Assembly: GCA_902826685.1 (NCBI GenBank)
Contig: CADEFT010000005.1
Coordinates: forward strand, 198,137-237,914
From: an uncultured Acidobacteriota bacterium
GTDB lineage: Bacteria; Acidobacteriota; Terriglobia; Bryobacterales; Bryobacteraceae
DNA: 39,778 nucleotides
Direction: 5' to 3'
The position numbers were made by a program, and so were the translations under genes. The notes beneath the pieces were generated by a model that was given only the letters and a program-made list of their open reading frames with translations, searched no databases and was not told the DNA's origin. Shown here piece after piece: positions 9,389 to 16,244 of the stretch (position 1 is its first letter; each line of letters begins with the position of its first letter).

Positions 9389-9410
9389 GGCTGTCTTAGA
9401 TTGAAGTCCC

Positions 9411-9436
9411 AGTATACAGGACGTCCGTTGGTCCTG
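9411..9436 (-). promoter_or_regulatory. Putative promoter and operator upstream of the hybrid kinase
   Basis: On the minus strand a -10 TATACT (9411-9416) lies about 22 bases before the TTG start of the kinase gene. Directly upstream is an inverted repeat CAGGAC-N8-GTCCTG (9417-9436) filling the space where the -35/-10 spacer would be. No good -35 box is seen, which would fit activator- or repressor-dependent transcription. The remainder of the 9389-9486 gap shows nothing I can name. Confidence 0.4.
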
Positions 9437-9486
9437 GTACTACCCTTAGGCGGGTTTTGTAGATTTTCGTTTGAACGCTAGCCCTG

Positions 9487-10371
9487 TTAGGCCGCCATCG
9501 ATTCCCGATTCATTCCTATGGCGTCCATCGCCTGCTGCAGGCTTACCGATTCTTCCGGCGTCAACGGTCTCCGGGGCGCCACGGCGTGGCCGCAGTCGAT
9601 GCCCGACCAGGTCAGAACCTGCTTGATGGCCGGCACCAGCGGGAACCGCAGCAGAGTGCGGATTCCGTCGTTGATCCGGCGCTGCAGCGCCACCGCGCGG
9701 TTCCAGTCGCCCGCCCGGGCGAGACGGAACAATTCGACGTACAGATGCGGCATGACGTTGTAGGTGCTGCCGATGCCGCCGTCGGCTCCCATCAGCAGGC
9801 CCGCCGCCAGCACTTCGTCGCGGCCGCTGTAGATCACCGCGCCCGATTCTTTCAACTGCATCATTTTGTAGAAATCGAAATCGGTGTACTTCAGACCAAC
9901 CACCCCTGGAATCGACAGCAGTTCGCCGATTTGCTCGGCCGTGCCGATCTGCGGGCAGATCTCTGGAAAGTAATAGACCAGGAACGGCGCGTCGCAGGCG
10001 GCCGCCAGCCGCCGGTAGTATTCCTGCACTTCCTTGAGGGAATAGAAACCGGCCGGAGGCAGGCTGCTCACCGCCGCCACGCCGAGCCTGGAGGCATGCG
10101 AGGTAAGCTCCACCGCGTCTTCGGTCGACGCGGCGCCGGTGTGAATAATCACCTGCTTGCCGGCGGGCGAATTCCGCACCGCTTCCTCGGCCACCAGTTT
10201 CCGCTGCGCCACCGGCTGCATCATCCCCTCACCGGTCTGCCCGCAGACGTACACGCCATCCACCCCGGCCTGATAGAAGCGATGGAGCAGCTTGGCGAAA
10301 GAATCGGGCCGGAATCTTCCCTCGCGATCGAGTGGCGTTACGATGGCCGGCAGAATACCGTTAAGCGTCAT
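9487..10371 (-). CDS. DapA-superfamily aldolase, N-acetylneuraminate lyase-like
   Basis: A 294-residue class I aldolase of the dihydrodipicolinate synthase / N-acetylneuraminate lyase family. Lys161 in VVGLKYT is the Schiff-base lysine and Tyr133 in LVYYFP the catalytic tyrosine; their spacing of 28 equals that of Tyr137/Lys165 in E. coli NanA. The phosphate/pyruvate loop is GQTGEG, where NanA has GSTGE. The region GLLMGADGGIGSTYNVM and a following-family RDE triplet resemble NanA more than DapA. The likely reaction is reversible cleavage of a 2-keto-3-deoxy sugar acid or sialic acid to pyruvate and an aldehyde. AGAGG nine bases before ATG 10371 supports the start. With no nanE, nanK or transporter in view, the substrate is uncertain. 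Confidence 0.85.
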   Translation of the reverse strand: MTLNGILPAIVTPLDREGRFRPDSFAKLLHRFYQAGVDGVYVCGQTGEGMMQPVAQRKLVAEEAVRNSPAGKQVIIHTGAASTEDAVELTSHASRLGVAAVSSLPPAGFYSLKEVQEYYRRLAAACDAPFLVYYFPEICPQIGTAEQIGELLSIPGVVGLKYTDFDFYKMMQLKESGAVIYSGRDEVLAAGLLMGADGGIGSTYNVMPHLYVELFRLARAGDWNRAVALQRRINDGIRTLLRFPLVPAIKQVLTWSGIDCGHAVAPRRPLTPEESVSLQQAMDAIGMNRESMAA

Positions 10372-10392
10372 GGAAAATGCCTCTTAATAATC

Positions 10393-10411
10393 TCTAATCT
10401 ACGGGATTAGA
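10393..10411 (-). promoter_or_regulatory. Operator-like palindrome before the NanA-like gene
   Basis: A perfect inverted repeat TCTAATC-N5-GATTAGA sits 22-40 bases upstream of ATG 10371. A weak promoter (TTGATT, 18 bases, TATTCT on the minus strand) ends in the same place, so a bound protein here would block transcription. No regulator gene is adjacent; GntR or LacI family members would be typical for this pathway, which is inference only. Confidence 0.45.
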
Positions 10412-10420
10412 ATATCACCC

Positions 10421-10602
10421 CTCATTCGGGGGAATCAATCGATATGCGAGAAGGTGGTAGCCGCCGATTCCCCACAACAGAAATGAGAGAAACCCGCCTG
10501 TGTGGGGAACCAGCCCCGAACTCCTCTATGGTTTAGTAGAGAGAACAGACGGGCACGGCGTTACCAAACGCTCGATAAGTCCTAATCGGAGGAAGGCATC
10601 TA
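10421..10602. ncRNA. Candidate structured RNA of unknown family and strand
   Basis: This gene-free stretch folds densely. Helix A pairs 10421-10426 with 10482-10487 and 10429-10436 with 10466-10473, enclosing a hairpin 10453-10457/10461-10465. Helix B pairs 10493-10501 with 10545-10553 (one mismatch) and closes a junction with two hairpins, 10504-10507/10514-10517 and 10524-10528/10537-10541. A further hairpin is 10558-10562/10567-10571. The strong hairpin at 10603-10631 ends the series. No plausible protein is encoded. I compared it from memory with 6S, SRP, tmRNA, RNase P and several riboswitches and could not match any. On the minus strand it would be a leader of the NanA-like gene; on the plus strand it would be a free-standing RNA, as no plus-strand gene follows for 14 kb. 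Confidence 0.4.
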
Positions 10603-10631
10603 CACGGTGACCGGTACGCCGGGTCACCGTG
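10603..10631. terminator. Strong hairpin at the end of the lpxD/P-loop operon
   Basis: A perfect 10-bp stem (10603-10612 with 10622-10631) and a 9-base loop overlap the stop codon of the P-loop gene (10624-10626). It has no T-run on either strand, so it is not a classic intrinsic terminator. It may act as a 3' end stabiliser or as the last helix of the RNA candidate at 10421-10602. Confidence 0.4.
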
Positions 10632-11256
10632 CGGTGCTTCCCAATTCGGAGAGCAAGGCCGATCGTACGAAGCTGACAAGAGCAGGGCCGGCATAGACCG
10701 GCGGCACGATCGTAAATTCAGGTTTGTGGACGAAGAACCGCCTTGGCACATCCTGCCAGGGCGGATTTTTCCCGGTGGCGCCGGCGTCTACATAGATCAG
10801 GGCGCTTGCGCGGTCCAGGTAGCGGCGCGCCGAGTCCTTCATGTCCGCCTTCGACCGGTCGAGAACCACCAGATACAGATCGGGGCGATAGAACCGCAGC
10901 AGGCTGTTCGATTCCACCATCCAGTTGCCGCCCCGGCTGAACAGCCGCTTCAGCGCCGGCAAGGCGTGGCCCAGATCGCCCTGCGCTGTCCGCAGCCACC
11001 ACGACCCGGCGGCCCCGGCGGCGAGAAACCGGCCTGTGTCTGTCGAATCGGCGACCGTCTGCTCGTCGAGCGCGAAACGGTGCAGCGGATCGCCTGGAGC
11101 GCAGCCGCAAGCCTTCCCTTCGTCGTGGCAGACGTTGTGGCCGTGCTGTGTGATCTTGAGGGCGTGCCAGCGTGCTTCGGGCAGGGCCGCGATCAGACCC
11201 GCCGCCACGCTCGTCTTTCCGATATTCCGGCTGTGTCCGCCCACCACCACCAGCAT
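10624..11256 (-). CDS. P-loop NTPase, MobB-like
   Basis: A 210-residue protein opening with the hydrophobic strand MLVVVGG and a GHSRNIGKTS nucleotide-binding loop (residues 7-16). This is one residue longer than the normal Walker A spacing, as in some MobB/CobQ-like enzymes. ITQHGH and ESNS follow where MobB-type proteins have metal- and switch-associated residues. A cysteine cluster CHDEGKACGC (Cys43, Cys50, Cys52) is unusual and could bind metal. MobB assists molybdenum cofactor nucleotide attachment, but the family is broad and no molybdenum genes are nearby. The gene starts seven bases after lpxD and is the last of the mre-mrdA-rodA-rng-lpxD series. I am sure of the P-loop and unsure of the role. 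Confidence 0.7.
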   Translation of the reverse strand: MLVVVGGHSRNIGKTSVAAGLIAALPEARWHALKITQHGHNVCHDEGKACGCAPGDPLHRFALDEQTVADSTDTGRFLAAGAAGSWWLRTAQGDLGHALPALKRLFSRGGNWMVESNSLLRFYRPDLYLVVLDRSKADMKDSARRYLDRASALIYVDAGATGKNPPWQDVPRRFFVHKPEFTIVPPVYAGPALVSFVRSALLSELGSTAR

Positions 11257-11263
11257 GGAAGCC

Positions 11264-12295
11264 TCACCCGGCGCGTTCGAGCAACCGCGCCACCTGCTGC
11301 TTCAGCGCCGCCAGCTCCTGGCGCATGGCCGGCAGACGGGCGAGATTGGCGAGCTGTTCGAGAATCTCCTTGAGAGGCCGCGCCGGCGTACCCCAAACCA
11401 CTTCGCCGCCGCGCACCACCTTCGACGTCAACACGCCGCAGCCGGAGCCGAGTACGGCCCGCGACTCGATGCGCGCCTTGTCGCCGATGCCCACCTGGCC
11501 GCCGATGACGGCATAATCCTCGACAACTACGCCGCCCGAAAATCCGGTTTGCGCCGCCACCACCACATGCCGTCCGATCCGGCAGTTGTGCCCGACGTGC
11601 ACCATGTTATCGAGTTTGACGCCGTCGCCGATCCAGGTCACGCCAAGCGCCGCCCGGTCGATGCAGCAGTTGGCGCCAATCTCGACGTCGTTGCCGATCG
11701 ACACCCGGCCCACCTGCGGGAATTTTTCATAACGGCCGCCGGTAAGCACGAATCCGAACCCATCGGCGCCGACGACGCAGCCGGAGTGCAGAATCGCGCG
11801 CTCACCGATATCGACGTCGTCGTAGACGGTGACGTTCGGATGCAGCACCGAATCGCGTCCCAGCAACACGCGCCGGCCGATCGAGCAGCCCGCCCCCACC
11901 GCGCATCCCTCGCCAATTCGCGCCTCCCCGGCGATGACCGCGTTTGGCCCTATGCTCACACCGCCGGCGATCTCGGCGTCCGGCGCAACCACGGCCGAAG
12001 GATGCACGCCCGGCGCGGGCCTCGATACGGGATGAAACCGGGCCACCACACGCGCGAAGGAGCCGCGCGGATCGGACGCGCGAATCACGGTCCGTTGCGT
12101 GGAATTGGTGTAATCGGGCCAGACGATCAGGCATCCCGCCGCCGAAGTGCCGGCCATCGCCGCCGCTTTCCGGTTGCCGAGAAAGGAAACCTGAGACGCA
12201 CCAGCCGACTCAAGCGGCGCGACGCCGTCCAAATCGCGCTCGCCATCGCCTTCGTAGGTGCAGCCGAGCCAATCGGCCAGTTCCCGCACGCGCAT
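11264..12295 (-). CDS. lpxD: UDP-3-O-acylglucosamine N-acyltransferase LpxD
   Basis: A 343-residue enzyme for the third step of lipid A synthesis, transferring a 3-hydroxyacyl chain from acyl carrier protein to the 2-amino group of UDP-3-O-acyl-glucosamine in the cytoplasm. An N-terminal uridine-binding domain (about 1-100, with VSFLGN) is followed by a left-handed beta-helix of hexapeptide repeats (about 100-310). The catalytic histidine is in HVGHNCRIG (His236, matching His239 of E. coli), and DGFGF is present. The C-terminal 30 residues form a helix with LKQQVARLLER. ATG 12295 is chosen: it lies one base after the rng stop (TGATATG), while the longer start would overlap rng. Its presence shows an outer membrane with lipid A. 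lpxA and fabZ are not adjacent. Confidence 0.95.
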   Translation of the reverse strand: MRVRELADWLGCTYEGDGERDLDGVAPLESAGASQVSFLGNRKAAAMAGTSAAGCLIVWPDYTNSTQRTVIRASDPRGSFARVVARFHPVSRPAPGVHPSAVVAPDAEIAGGVSIGPNAVIAGEARIGEGCAVGAGCSIGRRVLLGRDSVLHPNVTVYDDVDIGERAILHSGCVVGADGFGFVLTGGRYEKFPQVGRVSIGNDVEIGANCCIDRAALGVTWIGDGVKLDNMVHVGHNCRIGRHVVVAAQTGFSGGVVVEDYAVIGGQVGIGDKARIESRAVLGSGCGVLTSKVVRGGEVVWGTPARPLKEILEQLANLARLPAMRQELAALKQQVARLLERAG

Positions 12296-12296
12296 A

Positions 12297-14942
12297 TCAG
12301 GCCAGGTCGAACTTCTCCGGATGCAGCCGCTCATCGGAGGTAATCAGGACGGGCCGCTTGAACAGCCCCTCCAGTTCCTCGAGGTAGCTGGTGTCTTTCG
12401 ATTTCAACTGCGCCGCCACCGCCGGGTGGACGCGCAGCATGACTTCTTTACCGTCCACGTGCGGGGCGTACTTGGTGGCTTCCACCAGAATCTCGCCCAC
12501 TACGGTCTGGACGCTCTTCACCCAGCCCGACCCTTCGCAGGTGGGGCAGGAGGAACACAGCGCCCGCTCCAGGCTCTGCTTGACGCGCTTACGGGTGATC
12601 GCCACCAGGCCGAATTCGTTGAACGGAATGATTTTGTTAGGCGCGCGATCGCCGCGAATGGCTTCTTCGAGCGCCTGCATCACCTTCATGCGATTCTTGC
12701 GCTCGTCCATGTCGATGAAATCGACCACGATAATGCCGCCCAGGTCGCGCAGCCGGATCTGCCGCACGATCTCCTTGCAGGCGTCCACGTTGGTTTTGAC
12801 GATCGTGTCTTCCAGACGGTTCGACTTGCCCACGTACTTGCCGGTGTTGATGTCGATGGCCACCAGCGCCTCGGTCTGGTTGATGACGATGTAGCCGCCC
12901 GACTTGAGCCATACCTTCGGCCGGAGAGCCTTTTCCAGTTCGCCGGTGATGTTGAAGGAATCGAAGATCGGCACCGTTCTCGTATAAAGCTTGATGCGCG
13001 GCACCATGCTCGGCTGCATGCGCTGCACAAACCGCACCACGCTCTCATAGAGTTCTTCGTTATCGACCCAGATGGCCTTGAAGCTTTCGGTGAGCTGGTC
13101 GCGCAGCAGCCGCTGCACGATGGCCACGTCGTGATAGAGCAGCGCCGGCGACTTCGAGTTATCGGCTTTCTGCTTGATCTCCTGCCACAGGTGCGCCAGA
13201 TATTGAATGTCGGAAGCGATCTGCTCTTCGGTCTTGCCCTCACCCGCCGTGCGGATGATGAACCCGCCGGGAATGCCTTCGCGGTGCTTTTGCAGGATCT
13301 TGCGCAACCGCCCGCGCTCTTCGTCGGAGGCGATCTTGCGCGAGACGCCGAGATGTTCGACCGTCGGCATGTAGACGCAGTAGCGGCCGGGCAGAGCGAT
13401 GTGCGAGGTGATGCGCGCGCCCTTTTGTCCCAGCGGTTCCTTGGCGATCTGAACGACGATCTCCTGGCCTTCCTTCAGCAGCTCCGAGATCGATTGCGGC
13501 TGTTGCGCCGGACGTTCCTTGGACCGTTCCGGCCGTTCCTGGCGCTCGGGCCGTTCCTGCCGCTCGCCGCGCGGGCTGCGTTCCCCCCGCTCGGCGCGTT
13601 CACCGGCCGGCCTTTCCCTTCGTTCGGGCGGCGCCGCGCCGGCTTCGCGATTCACCGTGCGCACCTCGCCCGCGGGGGCGCCGTTGCCGCCGCGCCGCCG
13701 CCGCATTCTGCGTCCGCGGTAACGGGCCGTCTGCTCGCGATGGCTCGAACCGATGCTGTCCATGGAAGCCAGAGGTGGCTCGGGGCCCTCCTCGCCTTCC
13801 ACCGCCGGGGCCTTCACGCCCAAAGTCGCCTCGGCGATTTCTTCCTCGCTCAGTTCGTCGTCGCCCGCCTCGGCCAACTCTTCCTCGGTCGCGTCCTCTT
13901 CGACGCCGTCCTCTTCCACGTCCATACCGTCGTCGCCGGCCGTGGGCTCTTCCTCCACCACCGGAGCCGAAGACAGCGACGCCTCGGCCCTGGCCTGCAA
14001 CTGATCGAGCACGTCTTCGGGAATCGCGGCGAGCGCTTCCTCCACCGACCCGATATCGGCGACCGGCCCGGCCACGGCCGCCACCAGCCCGGCGGCAGGC
14101 TCTTCGGCGGCGGCGGCTTCTACCGCTTCCTCCTCGATCGCCTCCGGAGCGGCATCGTCGATGTCGTCCTCTTCGAGATCGGCTGGTTCGAAATCGGCCG
14201 TCAGATCCGCCGCGTCGGCATCCAAGGCGTCATCGGCGGGGCCCGCCGGGCGGGTATACTTGCGCAGCGATTCGCCGGGCAGCACCGCGAACTCTTCGGC
14301 CGGCCTCGCCATGACCGGCTCGATGACGGGTTCGACGGCGGCGGGCACGGACGCGCCTTCCTCGGCCGGCGCTCCGGCGGGTGCCTGCCGTCCATCGGCG
14401 AACTTGCTCTCCGGGAATCCGCGTCCACCCCGTCCGCGGCGCCGGCGTCCACGGCGGTTCCGGTCGCCGCCACGATCTCCACCGCGATCGCCGCCCCGGT
14501 CGCCGCGTTCGCCCCGTTCCGGCCTGCCTTCCCGGCGCGTTTCGCCCGGCGCTCCCGATGCCGGCGGGGGAGCCGCCGCCGCCGTGGCCGGCGCCGCCAC
14601 TTCCACTGGAGCCGGAGCCGGTACCGCCACCGGCGCGGCCGTCACCTGTCTCGGCTGCTGTTGCTGGCGTCCGGACGGCTTTTCATCCACCGGCAGTTTC
14701 TCGTACTCATCGCTTTCTTCGAAGAAGTCGGAAACATAGAGGAACGTGTCCCGTTCCAGGCCGAGGTCCACGAAGGCGGACTGCATTCCCGGCAGTACGC
14801 GCGTGACGCGCCCCTTGTGCACGCTGCCAGCCAGCGAATATTCATTCGCGCGCTGGAAATAGATCTCCACCAGTTGATCGTCTTCGAGAAGGGCCACCTT
14901 CGTTTCGTGGCCGTTCGCCGAGATCACCAATTCCTTTGTCAT
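12297..14942 (-). CDS. rng: Ribonuclease E/G family endoribonuclease with large insertion in the S1 domain
   Basis: An 881-residue member of the RNase E/G family, which cuts single-stranded RNA in mRNA decay and rRNA maturation. The N-terminus begins the S1 domain (KGRVTRVLPGMQSAFVDLG, about residues 40-75). Roughly residues 80-480 are low complexity, proline/alanine-rich, then RGD/GGDR-rich, then acidic, then arginine-rich. The S1 domain resumes at about 481 (EGQEIVVQIAKEPLG). The catalytic metal ligands are Asp697 (AIDINTG) and Asp741 (VVDFIDM), 44 residues apart against 43 in E. coli RNase E (Asp303/Asp346). The zinc link is CPTC (Cys799, Cys802). A strong ribosome site AAGGAGG precedes ATG 14942. 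Coupled to lpxD by one base. RNase G or E cannot be decided by name; there is no C-terminal scaffold. Confidence 0.93.
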   Translation of the reverse strand: MTKELVISANGHETKVALLEDDQLVEIYFQRANEYSLAGSVHKGRVTRVLPGMQSAFVDLGLERDTFLYVSDFFEESDEYEKLPVDEKPSGRQQQQPRQVTAAPVAVPAPAPVEVAAPATAAAAPPPASGAPGETRREGRPERGERGDRGGDRGGDRGGDRNRRGRRRRGRGGRGFPESKFADGRQAPAGAPAEEGASVPAAVEPVIEPVMARPAEEFAVLPGESLRKYTRPAGPADDALDADAADLTADFEPADLEEDDIDDAAPEAIEEEAVEAAAAEEPAAGLVAAVAGPVADIGSVEEALAAIPEDVLDQLQARAEASLSSAPVVEEEPTAGDDGMDVEEDGVEEDATEEELAEAGDDELSEEEIAEATLGVKAPAVEGEEGPEPPLASMDSIGSSHREQTARYRGRRMRRRRGGNGAPAGEVRTVNREAGAAPPERRERPAGERAERGERSPRGERQERPERQERPERSKERPAQQPQSISELLKEGQEIVVQIAKEPLGQKGARITSHIALPGRYCVYMPTVEHLGVSRKIASDEERGRLRKILQKHREGIPGGFIIRTAGEGKTEEQIASDIQYLAHLWQEIKQKADNSKSPALLYHDVAIVQRLLRDQLTESFKAIWVDNEELYESVVRFVQRMQPSMVPRIKLYTRTVPIFDSFNITGELEKALRPKVWLKSGGYIVINQTEALVAIDINTGKYVGKSNRLEDTIVKTNVDACKEIVRQIRLRDLGGIIVVDFIDMDERKNRMKVMQALEEAIRGDRAPNKIIPFNEFGLVAITRKRVKQSLERALCSSCPTCEGSGWVKSVQTVVGEILVEATKYAPHVDGKEVMLRVHPAVAAQLKSKDTSYLEELEGLFKRPVLITSDERLHPEKFDLA

Positions 14943-15145
14943 ACACGCCTCCTTGTTGAGGCGAGCCCCAGAGGTGGGCTTACAAGGCGGGAACAGTTAT
15001 CCGAACCACCGGGGCGCATCGTAAAGAGCTTTCCCCAGGCGCGTTCTCATCGACCCGGAAGGCGGAGCCAGGGCTCAAAACACCTTCCTAAAAACCGTTC
15101 AATTTCCCGATCCCGAAATCCTTGCGCGAACCTCGTGCCCGTCCA
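14943..15145 (-). promoter_or_regulatory. rng leader with SD-masking hairpin
   Basis: This 203-base gap separates rodA from rng. Nearest the start codon, CGCCTC and GAGGCG (14958-14963 and 14946-14951) form a perfect 6-bp stem with loop AACAAG that locks part of the AAGGAGG ribosome site. Directly upstream a second stem pairs 14976-14980 with 14964-14968. A weak promoter TTTACG, 18 bases, GATAAC lies about 30 bases before these hairpins. E. coli rne is known to be controlled by its own enzyme through its 5' leader; a similar circuit here is inference. Confidence 0.5.
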
Positions 15146-16240
15146 TCAACTCACAAATCGACTCGAGCGGACGTTGTTCACTAATCCCAGCATCATGAAC
15201 GTCGTCAGAATGCTGGAGCCGCCGTAGCTCATCAACGGCAGCGGAATTCCTGTTACCGGCATGCGGCCAATCACCATGCCGACATTTACCAACACATGAA
15301 ACAAGAGCAACATGCCCACGCTCATACAGACGTACATCCCGACCCTGTCGGGCGCTTCCCGCGCGTTCTGCACGATCTGCATCAGCAGCAGCATATACAA
15401 ACCCAAAACCAAAACCACTCCCACGAACCCATGCTCTTCGGCAAACGCCGCCATGATGAAGTCCGTGTGCGGAACGGGCAGAAACCGGAGCTGCGTCTGA
15501 TCTCCCTTGGCCACGCCGCGTCCCCAAAGCCCGCCGTTGCCAACCGCGATCTGCGACTGGATCACCTGGTATCCGGCTCCCTTCGGATCCCGGTAAGGGT
15601 CCACGAAGGTCGTCAGACGGGCCTTCTGATAATCCTTCAAATAGACGAACCAAGCCACTGGCACCAGCACCAGTCCCACGACGGCGATCGCGGCCCAATA
15701 CTGCCACCGCAATCCCACTAGATAGATGCCGGCCAGCAGGATCGGCAGATACGTTAACGACGTACCCAAGTCCGGCTGCCTCATGACAAGCAGCATCGGA
15801 AGGCCAACCATGCCGCCGATCTTGCCCAGGTCTTTCCACTCCAGCCGGTCGTTACGAACCGACGAAAGGTACCGGGCCACGACCAGAACCAGAATTAGTT
15901 TAGCGAATTCCGAGATCTGAAGATGAACCCCTCCGAAAACGGGTATCCAACGCCTGGAGCCGAAGAACTTGGCGCCGATGAAGAACGTGACCACCAGCAG
16001 CACCACCGTGGCCACATAAAACAACGGCGCGTGCCCCAGCAGCGTGTGGTAATCGATGCGGCTGATCAGCCAGGCCAGCGCGAGCCCCAGCGCGATCGCC
16101 GCCAACTGCTTGGTGAAGACGCCTTTCCAGATGGTGCCGCGCGTGGCCGAAAAAATCTGCAGCGAACCAAGGCCGCAGATGGCCAGAGTGACCAGCCACA
16201 GGACCCAGTCGAAATCGCGGAACGCCCGGTAGCCGATCAT
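15146..16240 (-). CDS. rodA: Rod-shape peptidoglycan polymerase RodA (SEDS family)
   Basis: A 364-residue SEDS protein with about ten membrane segments. It polymerises lipid II into glycan strands with its partner transpeptidase PBP2, whose gene ends four bases upstream. Family signatures are present: FGSRRWI, LQISEFAKL, VMRQPDLGTSL, GDQTQLRFLPVPHTDFI and LPLMSYGGSS near the C-terminus. RodA is preferred over FtsW because of the mre-mrdA context and the short N-terminus. ATG 16240 fits the tight spacing in the operon. No residues of the SEDS core that I can check are missing. Confidence 0.95.
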   Translation of the reverse strand: MIGYRAFRDFDWVLWLVTLAICGLGSLQIFSATRGTIWKGVFTKQLAAIALGLALAWLISRIDYHTLLGHAPLFYVATVVLLVVTFFIGAKFFGSRRWIPVFGGVHLQISEFAKLILVLVVARYLSSVRNDRLEWKDLGKIGGMVGLPMLLVMRQPDLGTSLTYLPILLAGIYLVGLRWQYWAAIAVVGLVLVPVAWFVYLKDYQKARLTTFVDPYRDPKGAGYQVIQSQIAVGNGGLWGRGVAKGDQTQLRFLPVPHTDFIMAAFAEEHGFVGVVLVLGLYMLLLMQIVQNAREAPDRVGMYVCMSVGMLLLFHVLVNVGMVIGRMPVTGIPLPLMSYGGSSILTTFMMLGLVNNVRSSRFVS

Positions 16241-16244
16241 GCCG

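Noticed and set aside
10533..10751. A 72-codon minus-strand frame across the RNA candidate
   Set aside because: No plausible start or ribosome site, composition-driven protein, and it overlaps the end of the P-loop gene in another frame.
14420..14560. Short tandem DNA repeats (GGCGATCG/GGTCGCCG-like) as a possible CRISPR or regulatory repeat
   Set aside because: They encode the repeated GGDR residues of the RNase insertion, have no spacers of even length, and no cas gene is near.
12258..15227. A 989-codon open frame on the plus strand
   Set aside because: It is the antisense shadow of rng and its leader. Its protein is histidine-, arginine- and aspartate-rich with no domain, while the minus strand encodes a complete RNase E/G.
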